A DNA stretch of 64,000 nt. Source: Parapusillimonas sp013416435 (GTDB lineage: Bacteria > Pseudomonadota > Gammaproteobacteria > Burkholderiales > Burkholderiaceae_B). Where the stretch lies: positions 1,178,001 through 1,242,000 of the forward strand of contig NZ_CP197474.1 of assembly GCF_052180245.1 (NCBI RefSeq), in the 5' to 3' direction. The notes under the pieces are model-generated. The model saw only the letters and a list, made by a program, of their open reading frames with translations, was not told where the DNA came from and did not search any database. Shown one piece after another: positions 42,949 through 52,332 of the stretch. Position numbers and translations under genes: made by a program. The stretch's first letter is position 1; each line of letters opens with the position of its first letter.

Positions 42949-44291
42949 CTGAACGCAAGTATTTTGGAACCGACGGTGTTCGTGGTGAAGTCGGCGGTCC
43001 CACCATCAATGCGGAATTCGCGCTCCGGCTCGGCTATGCCGCCGGGCGCGTGCTGGCCCGCAAGCATCCCGGCAGGGGCCGGCCCGCGGTCGTCATAGGC
43101 AAGGACACGCGAATTTCGGGCTACATGCTCGAATCCGCGCTTGAGGCTGGGCTGTCGGCGGCGGGCATCGATGTGCTGCTGGCTGGCCCGGTTCCCACGC
43201 CGGCCGTCGCTTATCTGACCCGTGCCCTTCGCCTGGTCGCCGGCATTGTCATCAGCGCTTCCCATAATCCTTACCAGGACAACGGCATCAAGTTCTTTTC
43301 CGCGCAGGGCATGAAGCTTCCGGACGAGATCGAGGCCGAGATCGAGGCGGCGATCGATGAACCGCTGGGCTGCGTCGGGTCCGAAGCGCTGGGCCGTGCG
43401 CGCCGCATCGACGACGCGGCGGGGCGCTACATAGAGTTTTGCAAAAGCACTTTCCCCAACGAGCTGGATCTTTCGGGCTTGTCCATCGTGGTGGATGCCG
43501 CGCATGGCGCGGCCTACCATATTGCGCCGCACGTATTCCGCGAGCTCGGCGCCGAGGTCTTTTCCATAGGGTGCCAGCCCGACGGCTTCAATATCAACGA
43601 AGGCGTGGGCGCCATGCATCCCGAAACCCTGGTGGCGGAAGTCCAAGCCCGGGGCGCGGACATCGGCATCGCGCTCGATGGCGATGCGGACCGCCTGCAA
43701 ATGGTCGACGGTAGCGGTCGCCTGTACAACGGCGACGAACTCCTTTATGCCATTGTGCGCGACCGCATGACGCAGCAGAAAGTCGACGGGGTGGTGGGCA
43801 CGCTCATGACGAACTTCGGTTTTGAAAAGCGGATGCACGCCATGGGCGTGGCTTTTGAACGCGCCAAGGTCGGCGACCGCTATGTGCTGGAGGCCATGCA
43901 GGCCCGGGGCTGGCTGTACGGTGGAGAAAGTTCCGGCCATCTGCTGTGTCTCGATTGCCACACCACGGGCGATGGAATCATCGCGGCGCTGCAAGTCCTT
44001 CGGGCAATGAGCCGCAGCGGCAATTCGCTGGCCGAGCTGGTGTCCGACCTGAAGATGTATCCTCAGAAGATGGTCAACGTGCCGTTGGCTCAGGGCGTGC
44101 AGTGGCAGACTCACGCGGGCCTGGCCGCAGCGCGCGAGAAGGTCGAGCGGAAACTGAACGGGCGCGGGCGTGTTCTGATACGCGCCTCCGGCACGGAGCC
44201 CAAGTTGCGGCTCATGGTAGAGGCCGAAGAGGCGGCGCTCGCCGAAGAAGGCGTTCGCGAATTGGTTGCGGTGAACCTTACAAACGAGTAA
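42945..44291 (+). CDS. glmM: Phosphoglucosamine mutase
   Basis: A 448-residue enzyme of the alpha-D-phosphohexomutase family: FGTDGVRGEVG at the N-terminus, the phosphoserine loop ISASHNPYQDNGIKFF (about 100-115), the metal loop ALDGDADRLQMVD, GGESSGHLL for sugar binding, and the phosphate loop RASGTEPKLR near the C-terminus. It makes glucosamine-1-phosphate for peptidoglycan and LPS. Full length. Confidence 0.97.
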   Translation: MTERKYFGTDGVRGEVGGPTINAEFALRLGYAAGRVLARKHPGRGRPAVVIGKDTRISGYMLESALEAGLSAAGIDVLLAGPVPTPAVAYLTRALRLVAGIVISASHNPYQDNGIKFFSAQGMKLPDEIEAEIEAAIDEPLGCVGSEALGRARRIDDAAGRYIEFCKSTFPNELDLSGLSIVVDAAHGAAYHIAPHVFRELGAEVFSIGCQPDGFNINEGVGAMHPETLVAEVQARGADIGIALDGDADRLQMVDGSGRLYNGDELLYAIVRDRMTQQKVDGVVGTLMTNFGFEKRMHAMGVAFERAKVGDRYVLEAMQARGWLYGGESSGHLLCLDCHTTGDGIIAALQVLRAMSRSGNSLAELVSDLKMYPQKMVNVPLAQGVQWQTHAGLAAAREKVERKLNGRGRVLIRASGTEPKLRLMVEAEEAALAEEGVRELVAVNLTNE

Positions 44292-44355
44292 CGTAAGCAT
44301 CAAATACCTGAAACATTCATCGCAGATAATCACCGAATGTTTAGGAGTTACTTGA

Positions 44356-45138
44356 ATGCTAGAGTCTGCACGCATAGAAACCGGCATCGCCATAGACAGG
44401 AACTGGACGCGGCCCGTGGCCGGGGACCTGATAATGGGGCTGGCTGGTAGCACCGAAGAGCTGGAAGCGATACAGCGCTTGCGCTACCAGGTATTCACGG
44501 AAGAAATGAACGCGGTGTTTCCAGACTCCGCGAACGGCCTGGATGCCGACCGCTTCGACCTCTGGTGCGAGCATTTCATGGTCAAAGAGGCGCACACCGG
44601 CCGCGTAGTGGGCACCTACCGGCTCCTGACGCCGGCAAACGCCCGCAAGGCCGGCGGCTATTACTCCGAATCGGAATTCGACCTCGGCGGCCTCAGCCAC
44701 ATCTACGATCAGATCGTCGAAGTGGGGCGGTCATGCACGCATGCCGACTACCGGAATGGCTCGGTCATCATGCTGCTATGGTCGGGCATCGCCAGCCTGA
44801 TGCTGGAATCCGGCTTCCGGTATCTGCTCGGTTGCGCCAGCGTCAGCCTGCGCGACGACGGCGTTACCGCGGCCGAGGTCTGGCGCATAGCGAGAAAAAC
44901 CCTGGAAGGCTCGCCGGATGTCCCGCGCGTGTCGCCACGCCATCGTTATCCCGTCGAGTGCCTGGACAGCGCACTGCCGGCACGTATTCCGCCGCTCATC
45001 AAAGGCTATCTCAAGCTGGGTGCCACGATTTGCGGCGAGCCCGCCTGGGATCCCGACTTCAATACCGCCGATTTCCCCGTCCTGCTCGACATAAGAAAGA
45101 TGGATGAGCGCTATCGCCGCCATTTCGGCCTGGTTTAG
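44356..45138 (+). CDS. olsB: L-ornithine N-alpha-acyltransferase (OlsB-like)
   Basis: A 260-residue GNAT-fold protein of the OlsB/hemolysin-like family: LRYQVFTEEMNAVFP (about 41-55), AHTGRVVGTYRLLTP, and EVGRSCTHADYRNGSVIMLLWSGIASLML. OlsB transfers a 3-hydroxyacyl chain from ACP to ornithine, giving lyso-ornithine lipid. Ornithine lipids replace phospholipids when phosphate is scarce, which fits the ppx/ppk/pst genes that follow. AGGAG site at 44343-44347; 64 bp after glmM. No olsA is seen in the window. The stop TAG overlaps a hairpin repeat. Confidence 0.82.
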   Translation: MLESARIETGIAIDRNWTRPVAGDLIMGLAGSTEELEAIQRLRYQVFTEEMNAVFPDSANGLDADRFDLWCEHFMVKEAHTGRVVGTYRLLTPANARKAGGYYSESEFDLGGLSHIYDQIVEVGRSCTHADYRNGSVIMLLWSGIASLMLESGFRYLLGCASVSLRDDGVTAAEVWRIARKTLEGSPDVPRVSPRHRYPVECLDSALPARIPPLIKGYLKLGATICGEPAWDPDFNTADFPVLLDIRKMDERYRRHFGLV

Positions 45139-45252
45139 GGGTCAGACCCCGAATGGGGTCTGACCCCGCGCCCAACCCGAAGGGTCAGACCCTATTCGGG
45201 GTCTGACCCTGGCTCAATCCGAAGGGTCAGACCCCATACGGGGTCTGACCCT
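45138..45252. repeat. Tandem array of three hairpin repeats
   Basis: Copies lie at 45138-45167 (loop GAAT), 45181-45210 and 45223-45252, period 42-43 bp. The last two have both ends changed together (AGGGTC at the left, GACCCT at the right), a compensated change. Spacers share a CCGA end. They lie between the convergent olsB and ppx genes, beginning in the olsB stop codon. Confidence 0.9.
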
Positions 45253-45268
45253 GGCCCTAATCTAGGCC

Positions 45269-46762
45269 CTAAGTCTCGACGAGATTGAACTCGAATCCGG
45301 CCTTGGCCCATTCCACGGTTTCCGCCTGAAGCGAGAACTCCGAGAGCGGATGGGCATCCAGCCAGGACTTCGCCGCCTTCAGCGTGATTTGCTGGCCCTG
45401 GGCCTGGAGGGTGATGGGAAGCCCGGTTTTATGGTCTTCGCGCCGGCGGCACAGCAGCACCGCCAGCCGCAGGCAAAGCAGCGTCAGCCATTTTTCCCTG
45501 GTGGGTTCGAGCAGGGAAAGCTTGTTGAACTTGCCATGATGCCCCAGCACGAAAAGCGCAAGCATGGATTGATCGTCGTTCGAAAAGCCCGGCATGTCGG
45601 CATGCTGGAGAATATAAGCGCCATGCTTGTGGTATTCAGCATGGGCGATGCTGATGCCCACTTCGTGAAGGTCGGACGCCCAGCCCAAGGTGCGCTGGAG
45701 CTCTTCTTTCTCGACGTTGCCCGGCAGATCGAGTTGCGAGAAAAACTGCAGTGCGATGCGCTTGACCCGTTCCGACTGCCGGGTGTCGATGTGATAGCGC
45801 TTGATGAACTGGCGTGCGGTTTCGTCGCGCTTGTCATGAGCGGAGTCACGGCCCAGGATGTCGTACAGCACCCCCACGCGCAACGCGCCTTCTCCGGGCG
45901 CCATGGCTTTGATCTTGAGTTCCTGAAATGCCGCCAGCATGATGGCCAGGCCGCCGGCCAGCACCAGGGAACGATCGTGCTTCAGGCCGGGCAGCTCTTT
46001 CATGATGACTTTGCCGTCGCGTATCAGCTTGGCCTTGAGCAATTCCAGGCCTTCGAGGGTGATGCCCTTCTTGGACATGCCGCCTTCCTGCAGCACGGCG
46101 ATCAGCCCTTTTGCCGTGCCGGACGAGCCGTAGGCCTCTTGCCAGCCGGTTTTCCGGTACTGCTTGGATATGCCTTCAAGTTCCCGGCGTGCCGCCAGCT
46201 GGGCGCGCTCCATGCGGGCCGCGGTGATGTTGCCATCGGGAAAGAACTGTCGCGTAAAGCTGACGCAGCCCATGTACAGCGAGCTCATGTGCATGGGCTG
46301 GAATCCCTTTCCAATGATGACCTCGGTCGATCCGCCGCCGATGTCTATCATCAGGCGGCGGTTGGGCGAGGGGGGGAGCTCGTTGGTGATGCCTGAAAAA
46401 ATCAGTCGCGCTTCTTCCTGTCCCGCGATGACTTCGATGGGAAATCCGAGAGCCGCTTCCGCGCGCGGCAGTATGTCGGCGACATTGCGCGCAATGCGAA
46501 ATGTATTGGTGGCCACCGCCCTGACGCGATTGGGATGGAAGCCGGACAGCCGTTCGCCGAAGCGCTTCAGGACGGTGATGGCGCGCTCGATGGCTTCTTC
46601 GGAAATGACTTTGTCTTCGTTCAGGCCGGCCGCCAGCCTGACGGACTCTTTTAGACGGTCGACGGAGTAGATTTGCGCTTTGCCGTCCAGTTGTACGACG
46701 CGTCCGATGGATAGCCGAAAGCTGTTGGAGCCCAAGTCGACCGCGGCAAGTAGATAGTCCAT
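45269..46762 (-). CDS. ppx: Exopolyphosphatase (Ppx/GppA family)
   Basis: A 497-residue ASKHA-fold phosphatase: LLAAVDLGSNSFRLSIGRV at the N-terminus (phosphate-1 loop), MIDIGGGSTEVIIGKG (phosphate-2 loop, about 145-160) and a C-terminal HD-like helical domain (ASDLHEVGISIAHAEYHKHGAYILQHADMPGFS). It hydrolyses polyphosphate from the ends, or pppGpp. It is divergent from ppk with 337 bp between, so synthesis and breakdown genes face away from each other. Confidence 0.95.
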   Translation of the reverse strand: MDYLLAAVDLGSNSFRLSIGRVVQLDGKAQIYSVDRLKESVRLAAGLNEDKVISEEAIERAITVLKRFGERLSGFHPNRVRAVATNTFRIARNVADILPRAEAALGFPIEVIAGQEEARLIFSGITNELPPSPNRRLMIDIGGGSTEVIIGKGFQPMHMSSLYMGCVSFTRQFFPDGNITAARMERAQLAARRELEGISKQYRKTGWQEAYGSSGTAKGLIAVLQEGGMSKKGITLEGLELLKAKLIRDGKVIMKELPGLKHDRSLVLAGGLAIMLAAFQELKIKAMAPGEGALRVGVLYDILGRDSAHDKRDETARQFIKRYHIDTRQSERVKRIALQFFSQLDLPGNVEKEELQRTLGWASDLHEVGISIAHAEYHKHGAYILQHADMPGFSNDDQSMLALFVLGHHGKFNKLSLLEPTREKWLTLLCLRLAVLLCRRREDHKTGLPITLQAQGQQITLKAAKSWLDAHPLSEFSLQAETVEWAKAGFEFNLVET

Positions 46763-46844
46763 TATGAGAGATTGCTGGTGGATACCTACGAATTATAAAG
46801 ACTGCGCGCGCGTGCGTCTTTATGCCGCCTCCTGGCTTGCATCT

Positions 46845-46919
46845 GGGGTCGGACCCCATGCGGGGTCCGACCCCTCGCGCACGGACTTTTGGGGTCAGAC
46901 CCCGACGGGGTCTGACCCC
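46845..46919. repeat. Two hairpin repeats in the ppx-ppk divergent region
   Basis: 46845-46874 has arms GGGGTCGGACCCC and GGGGTCCGACCCC, a compensated centre change; 46891-46919 has a 3-bp loop (GAC). This cluster lies upstream of both neighbouring genes rather than at their ends. The rest of the 337-bp gap (46763-47099) shows no gene. Confidence 0.9.
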
Positions 46920-47036
46920 TCGTGAACGACTGCTGGAAGAAATCGAGTGCGCCTATGCCGATGAATGGCCGAGCAATCGCCGGTGCTTACTATCTAAGGG
47001 CGTTTTGATAGTATAGAAACGTGCACGTCTTCCGGC

Positions 47037-47054
47037 TTGTCACATAACAGTAAT
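47037..47054 (+). promoter_or_regulatory. Weak Pho box candidate upstream of ppk
   Basis: TTGTCAC, ATAA, CAGTAAT resembles two PhoB half sites (CTGTCAT-like) with several mismatches. It lies 46 bp before the ppk start. Weak alone, but plausible given the strong Pho box at pstS and co-regulation of ppk with phosphate starvation in other bacteria. Confidence 0.35.
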
Positions 47055-47099
47055 GAAAATGACGTAAAACCTCGTGTGCTTCTTTTTCTGGACTGATCC

Positions 47100-49175
47100 A
47101 TGCTCCCTTCGTCGTCGAATCCTACTCTCTTGAACCGCGAGCTTTCCTTGCTCAAGTTCAATGAGCGTGTGCTGGCCATGGCCGAGAACCGCAACACGCC
47201 GCTGCTCGAGCGCCTGCGGTATCTTTGCATCGTCAGTTCCAACCTCGACGAGTTCTTCGAGATCCGGATTTCCAGCCTGAAAGAACAGCAAAGGCAGACG
47301 CCGACGCTGGTCGGCGTAGACGGCTACACACCGGGCGAGGCTTTCGAGCGGGTGCAGATCGCGGCCCATGAACTGGTCGACAGGCAAAACAACCTGTTGA
47401 TGAACCAGGTGCTGCCCAAGCTCAAGGCAGAGGGCATCGCCCTGCTCGAGCCCGCGCGCTGGGACGAAGGCATGCGCGAATGGGCGCATGACTCTTTCGA
47501 GCGCGATGTCATGCCCATGCTCACTCCCATCGGCCTGGATCCCGCTCATCCCTTTCCACGCGTCTACAACAAGAGCCTGAATTTCATCGTTGCGCTGTCC
47601 GGACAGGACGCATTCGGGCGCAGCGCCTCCATCGCCATCGTGCAGGCGCCCCGCGCGCTGCCGCGGGTAATGCACATGCCATCCGAAATATCCGGTATTC
47701 CCAATGGCTACATATTGCTGTCGGCCTTGATCAGCGTCTTCGTGGGCGAACTGTTCCCGGGGCTGGACGTCAAGGGGGTGTATCAATGGCGCGTCACGCG
47801 CAACAGCGATCTATTCGTCGACGAAGAGGAAATCACCAACTTGCGGCAGGCGCTTCAGGGCGAACTGTCGCAGCGCAATTTCGGGGCGGCGGTCCGGCTC
47901 GAGATCGACCAGAGCATGCCACCGGACCTGGAAGCCTTCCTGCAGCAGGAATTTCTGCTTCAGCCGCAGGACACCTATCGGGTAAGCGGGCCGGTGAACC
48001 TGTCGCGGCTGATGCAGTTGTGCAATGCCATCGACCGGCCCGATCTCCTGTTTCCGGACTATCGCCCCAAGCTGCCCGCGCCTTTCGATCACTTGCCCGA
48101 CGACGATCCTTCAGCCTTGTTCAGCGCCATCGCCGAGCGCGATTGCCTGCTGCATCACCCCTACCAGTCTTTTCAGCCGGTGCTTACTTTCCTGACCGCG
48201 GCGGCCATGGATCCGTCGGTGGTCGCCATCAAGCAGACCATCTACCGCACAGGAGAAGACTCCGAACTCATGCGCCTGCTGCTGGCCGCGGCTCGGGCAG
48301 GCAAGGAAGTCACGGTGATCGTCGAGCTCATGGCGCGCTTCGACGAACAGACCAATATCAACTGGGCGGCAAGGCTGGAAGAAGTAGGTGCTCATGTCAG
48401 CTATGGGGTCGTCGGGCACAAGACGCATGCCAAGATGGCCTTGATCCTGCGGCGCGAAAACGGCCGGATCCGCCGTTACGGGCACTTGGGCACGGGCAAT
48501 TATCACCCGCGCACCGCCAAGCTTTATACGGATTTCGGTTTGATCACCGCCGACCAGAAAGTGTGCGAAGACATGGATAAGGTATTTTCGCTCTTGACGG
48601 GCCTGGGCGCGCGCCGGCCGCTCAAGTGCCTGCTGCAATCGCCGTTCACGCTGCACGAAACCATGCTGGCGCTGATACGCAACGAGGCATCCATTGCCAA
48701 GAGCGGCAAGAAGGCGCGGATCATGGCCAAGATGAATTCCCTGCTGGAGCCCATTGTCATCGACGCCTTGTACAAGGCCAGCCAGGCCGGCGTCAAGGTG
48801 GACCTGGTGATCAGAGGCGCCTGCGCCCTGAGGGCGGGGGTGCCGGGCCTGTCGGAGAACATCCGTGTCCGCTCCATCGTGGGGCGCTTCCTCGAGCATT
48901 CCCGGGTCTTTTACTTCTACAACGAAGGCGCCGAAAACGTTTACTTGTCATCGGCCGACTGGATGGACCGGAATTTTTTCCGCCGGGTCGAGCTGGGCTT
49001 CCCGGTGTTCGACAAGGCGCTGAAGAAGCGAGTCATCAACGAAGCGTTCACCTATGCGCTGCGCGACAACCAGCTGGCCTGGAGGGCGCTGCCCAATGGC
49101 ACCTACGTCAAGATCAAGCCCAGCGGAAAGCCCTTCAACCTTCATCAGCACCTGATGCAGCAACTGGGATCGTAA
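47100..49175 (+). CDS. ppk1: Polyphosphate kinase 1
   Basis: A 691-residue Ppk1. The N-terminal domain starts LLNRELSLLKFNERVLAMAEN. The two phospholipase-D-like catalytic domains include VSYGVVGHKTHAKMALILRRE (about 430-450, autophosphorylated His), GHLGTGNYHPRTAKLYTDFGL, and a second His region in SIVGRFLEHSRVFYFYN. It polymerises ATP gamma-phosphate into polyphosphate. pstS follows 103 bp downstream. Confidence 0.97.
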   Translation: MLPSSSNPTLLNRELSLLKFNERVLAMAENRNTPLLERLRYLCIVSSNLDEFFEIRISSLKEQQRQTPTLVGVDGYTPGEAFERVQIAAHELVDRQNNLLMNQVLPKLKAEGIALLEPARWDEGMREWAHDSFERDVMPMLTPIGLDPAHPFPRVYNKSLNFIVALSGQDAFGRSASIAIVQAPRALPRVMHMPSEISGIPNGYILLSALISVFVGELFPGLDVKGVYQWRVTRNSDLFVDEEEITNLRQALQGELSQRNFGAAVRLEIDQSMPPDLEAFLQQEFLLQPQDTYRVSGPVNLSRLMQLCNAIDRPDLLFPDYRPKLPAPFDHLPDDDPSALFSAIAERDCLLHHPYQSFQPVLTFLTAAAMDPSVVAIKQTIYRTGEDSELMRLLLAAARAGKEVTVIVELMARFDEQTNINWAARLEEVGAHVSYGVVGHKTHAKMALILRRENGRIRRYGHLGTGNYHPRTAKLYTDFGLITADQKVCEDMDKVFSLLTGLGARRPLKCLLQSPFTLHETMLALIRNEASIAKSGKKARIMAKMNSLLEPIVIDALYKASQAGVKVDLVIRGACALRAGVPGLSENIRVRSIVGRFLEHSRVFYFYNEGAENVYLSSADWMDRNFFRRVELGFPVFDKALKKRVINEAFTYALRDNQLAWRALPNGTYVKIKPSGKPFNLHQHLMQQLGS

Positions 49176-49187
49176 CTTTTTGTGGCG

Positions 49188-49205
49188 CTGTCACGAACAT
49201 GTCAT
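49188..49205 (+). promoter_or_regulatory. Pho box upstream of pstS
   Basis: CTGTCAC, GAAC, ATGTCAT: two 7-bp half sites spaced 4 bp, close to the PhoB consensus (CTGTCAT-N4-CTGTCAC). It lies 74 bp before the pstS start, where PhoB normally substitutes for a -35 box. The best regulatory site of the window. Confidence 0.8.
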
Positions 49206-49278
49206 ATTCGATCTTTACTATGACGAGCAATGCAGGCCTGCCTGCTTTTACCAGTCTCAGTTCAAGAGGGTTCCTCAC

Positions 49279-50322
49279 ATGTTTAAACGCGTATTTTTGA
49301 AGGTTTCCGTCGGTTTCGCCCTGGGCACGGTCGCCATTGCGGCCCATGCCGCCGACATCACCGGCGCTGGCGCATCCTTCCCGTATCCGATCTATGCCAA
49401 ATGGGCTGCCCAATACCAGAAGGACACTGGCAATCGCGTGAACTACCAGTCGATCGGCTCGGGTGGCGGCCAGCAGCAGATCATCGCCAAGACGGTCGAT
49501 TTCGGCGCGTCGGATGATCCCATGAAGGCGGATGCGCTTGAGCAGAACAACCTGCTGCAATTCCCCGCCATCATCGGCGGCACGGTGCCTGTCGTCAATA
49601 TCGACGGCATCAAGCCCGGCGAGTTGAAGCTGTCGGGTGAAATCATTGCCGATATCTTCCTTGCCAAGATCAAGAAGTGGGACGATGCCGCCATCAAGGC
49701 GATGAATCCCGATCTGAAGCTGCCTTCCACTTCCATCATCGTCGTACACCGCTCCGACGGCTCGGGCACCACGTTCGGCTGGACCAACTATCTGTCCAAA
49801 GTGTCCTCCGCCTGGAAGGAACAGGTTGGCGAAGGCAAGGCCGTCAAGTGGCCCACCGGCCAGGGCGGCAAGGGCAACGAAGGGGTGGCCGCCTATGTTC
49901 GCCAGTTGAAGAACTCCATCGGCTACGTCGAATACGCCTATGCGAAGCAAAACAACCTGGCGTGGACCCAGCTCAAGAACAAGGACGGCAAGTTCGTGCA
50001 GCCTACGCAGGCCGCCTTTGCCGCCGCCGCGGCGAACGCCGACTGGAAGAGCGCGCCCGGAATGGGCGTGGTGCTGACCGACGAGCCGGGCGCCGACTCG
50101 TGGCCCGTTACGGCGGCCAGCTTCATCCTGGTCCACAAGAAGCAGGACAAGCCTGAAGCCGGCAAGGAAGTCCTGGCATTCTTCGATTGGGCTTTCAAGA
50201 ATGGCGGTAAAATGGCGGAAGAGCTCGACTACGTCCCGATGCCCGACGCAGTCGTGAAGCAGGTCGCCGATGCCTGGAAGACCGAAATCAAAGCTGCCGA
50301 CGGCAGCGCCATCTGGAAGTAA
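49279..50322 (+). CDS. pstS: Phosphate ABC transporter, periplasmic binding protein
   Basis: A 347-residue PstS starting at ATG 49279. Signal peptide MFKRVFLKVSVGFALGTVAI, cleavage after AHA, then ADITGAGASFPYPIYAKWA. Phosphate-binding loops: GAGASFPYP, SIGSGGGQQQI, FGASDDPM and HRSDGSGTTFGWTNYL. It captures periplasmic phosphate for PstCAB. Preceded by a Pho box. Confidence 0.97.
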   Translation: MFKRVFLKVSVGFALGTVAIAAHAADITGAGASFPYPIYAKWAAQYQKDTGNRVNYQSIGSGGGQQQIIAKTVDFGASDDPMKADALEQNNLLQFPAIIGGTVPVVNIDGIKPGELKLSGEIIADIFLAKIKKWDDAAIKAMNPDLKLPSTSIIVVHRSDGSGTTFGWTNYLSKVSSAWKEQVGEGKAVKWPTGQGGKGNEGVAAYVRQLKNSIGYVEYAYAKQNNLAWTQLKNKDGKFVQPTQAAFAAAAANADWKSAPGMGVVLTDEPGADSWPVTAASFILVHKKQDKPEAGKEVLAFFDWAFKNGGKMAEELDYVPMPDAVVKQVADAWKTEIKAADGSAIWK

Positions 50323-50358
50323 CCGGTAGAAAAAGGGGTATTCCTTTTTTCGCCAGAC

Positions 50359-50393
50359 AAAGACGGTGTCGTTTTACATGACACCGTCTTTGT
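50359..50393. terminator. Perfect 13-bp hairpin between pstS and pstC
   Basis: CAAAGACGGTGTC (50359-50371), a 9-nt loop and GACACCGTCTTTG (50381-50393). There is no U tract after it (TTATGTAAAA), so it is more likely an mRNA-stabilising or partial-termination structure, a known device for making binding protein in excess of the membrane subunits. Confidence 0.65.
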
Positions 50394-50483
50394 TATGTAA
50401 AAATTGCGGTTTATCGGCCCGATTTTTCAGTCCCCTTCAAAACCGGCCTTGACGGCCAGGCTGCGACATGCAACAAGACCAAC

Positions 50484-51422
50484 ATGAAAAATAACCAGAA
50501 CGCACTACTTGACGCTTTGTTCAAGAACCTGACGCGTACCTTTGCGTTCTTTGTGTTCATTTTGCTCGGCGCCATCATGGTGTCCCTGATCTACGGCAGT
50601 CGGGAATCCATCGCAGAACATGGCTTGGCGTTCCTGTGGACCAACAACTGGGATCCCGTCCAAAACGTCTATGGCGCCCTGGTGCCGATCATGGGCACCC
50701 TGCTTACCTCGGCGATCGCGCTTGTGATCGCGGTGCCTGTTTCGTTCGGCATCGCCATGTTCCTGACCGAACTGTCCCCCGTCTGGCTTCGCCGGCCGCT
50801 GGGCACGGCCATCGAAATGCTGGCCGCCATTCCCTCCATCATCTACGGCATGTGGGGGCTGTTCGTATTCGTGCCGGTTTTCCAGCAGTACATCCAACCC
50901 CACATCATCGATGCATTCGAGGGCATTCCCGTGCTGGGTTCCATCTTTGGTGGGCCTCCCTTCGGGATCGGCGTGTTCACGGCAGGCCTGATACTGTCCA
51001 TCATGGTGATTCCCTTCATCACGGCGGTCATGCGCGATGTATTCGAACTGGTGCCTCCGTTGTTGAAGGAGTCGGCTTACGGTCTGGGGAGCACCACCTG
51101 GGAAGTCGTCTGGAAGGTGGTCCTGCCCTACACCAAGAGCGGCGTAATCGGGGGCATCATGCTGGGGCTGGGCCGTGCGCTGGGGGAAACCATGGCGGTC
51201 ACCTTCGTGATCGGCAACGCCTTCAACTTGCCTTCGTCGATTTTCTCGCCTTCGAACTCCATCGCTTCGGCCCTGGCCAACGAGTTCAACGAGGCGGGCG
51301 GAATGCAGAAATCGGCCTTGCTCGAACTGGGGCTCATCCTGTTCCTGATCACGACAGTCGTGCTGGCTTTGTCGAAACTCCTGCTTCTTCGCCTGGCCAA
51401 GGGCGAGGGAACGTCGCACTAA
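50484..51422 (+). CDS. pstC: Phosphate ABC transporter permease PstC
   Basis: A 312-residue permease with six hydrophobic spans. VYGALVPIMGTLLTSAIALVIAVPVSFGIAMFLTE and IPSIIYGMWGLFVFVP are PstC-like; the EAA loop lies in ESAYGLGSTTWEVVWKVVLPYTKSGVIGG. Forms the channel with PstA. Starts about 160 bp after pstS; pstA starts 15 bp after its stop. Confidence 0.96.
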   Translation: MKNNQNALLDALFKNLTRTFAFFVFILLGAIMVSLIYGSRESIAEHGLAFLWTNNWDPVQNVYGALVPIMGTLLTSAIALVIAVPVSFGIAMFLTELSPVWLRRPLGTAIEMLAAIPSIIYGMWGLFVFVPVFQQYIQPHIIDAFEGIPVLGSIFGGPPFGIGVFTAGLILSIMVIPFITAVMRDVFELVPPLLKESAYGLGSTTWEVVWKVVLPYTKSGVIGGIMLGLGRALGETMAVTFVIGNAFNLPSSIFSPSNSIASALANEFNEAGGMQKSALLELGLILFLITTVVLALSKLLLLRLAKGEGTSH

Positions 51423-51437
51423 GAACGGACACCCAAC

Positions 51438-52298
51438 ATGTTCAATTCCGATTCCGTCGTCAACCTTTCCAATCCGGTATACCGGAAACGCCAGCGTTTC
51501 AATCGTGTGTTGCTGGCTTTGTCCGGTGCAACCGTCGTCTTCGGCCTGTTTTGGCTGACCTGGATCATCTTGACCTTGTTTCTCAAGGGCGGCGCTGCGC
51601 TATCCCTTACTCTGCTCACCGAAAGCACGCCTCCACCGGGGGCGGACGGCGGTTTGCTGAACGCCATCCTGGGCAGCGTCATGATGGCCGCCGTGGCGAC
51701 CATCATTGGAACACCCATCGGCGTGCTGGCCGGCACCTACCTGGCGGAATATGGCCAGCGAGGCTGGCTGGCGCCCGCAACGCGCTTCCTGAACGACGTG
51801 CTGCTGTCAGCGCCTTCCATCATCATCGGCCTGTTCATCTACGCAATATACGTCGCGCAAGTGGAACACTACTCGGGCTGGGCTGGCGCCTTCGCGCTTG
51901 CCATCCTGGTCATACCGGTGGTGGTGCGCTCAACCGACAACATGCTCATGCTGGTGCCGAACAGCCTGCGCGAAGCCGCGGCTGCCCTGGGATGCCCGCA
52001 ATGGCGGGTGGTCATGTTCATTTGCTATCGCGCGGCCCGTTCCGGGATCATCACCGGTGTCCTGCTGGCGATTGCACGCATATCGGGCGAAACCGCGCCT
52101 TTGCTGTTCACAGCGCTGAACAATCAGTTCATGTCCATGAACATGAATGCGCCCATCGCCAACCTTCCCGTGGTCATCTTCCAGTACGCCGCCAGCCCTT
52201 ACGAGGACTGGAACCGCCTCGCGTGGGCGGGCGCCGTCATGATCACTCTGCTCGTGCTTGGCATCAATATTGCCGCACGCGCTTTATTCCGCAAATAA
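51438..52298 (+). CDS. pstA: Phosphate ABC transporter permease PstA
   Basis: A 286-residue permease, partner of PstC. Hydrophobic spans include ATVVFGLFWLTWIILTLFLKGG and ILVIPVVVRSTDNML. The EAA loop is SLREAAAALGCPQWRVVMFICYRAARSGIITG. The C-terminal VMITLLVLGINIAARALF is the last span. pstB follows after 34 bp. Confidence 0.96.
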   Translation: MFNSDSVVNLSNPVYRKRQRFNRVLLALSGATVVFGLFWLTWIILTLFLKGGAALSLTLLTESTPPPGADGGLLNAILGSVMMAAVATIIGTPIGVLAGTYLAEYGQRGWLAPATRFLNDVLLSAPSIIIGLFIYAIYVAQVEHYSGWAGAFALAILVIPVVVRSTDNMLMLVPNSLREAAAALGCPQWRVVMFICYRAARSGIITGVLLAIARISGETAPLLFTALNNQFMSMNMNAPIANLPVVIFQYAASPYEDWNRLAWAGAVMITLLVLGINIAARALFRK

Positions 52299-52332
52299 CA
52301 TAGCGCGGGGCCCGCCTCGCGAGGAACGGATT

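Noticed and set aside
46822..47016. Short ORF before ppk
   Set aside because: Its first half is only translated hairpin repeat; the repeats lack stops in most frames and produce many such false ORFs (also at 11106-11951, 35262-35471 and 55024-55239).
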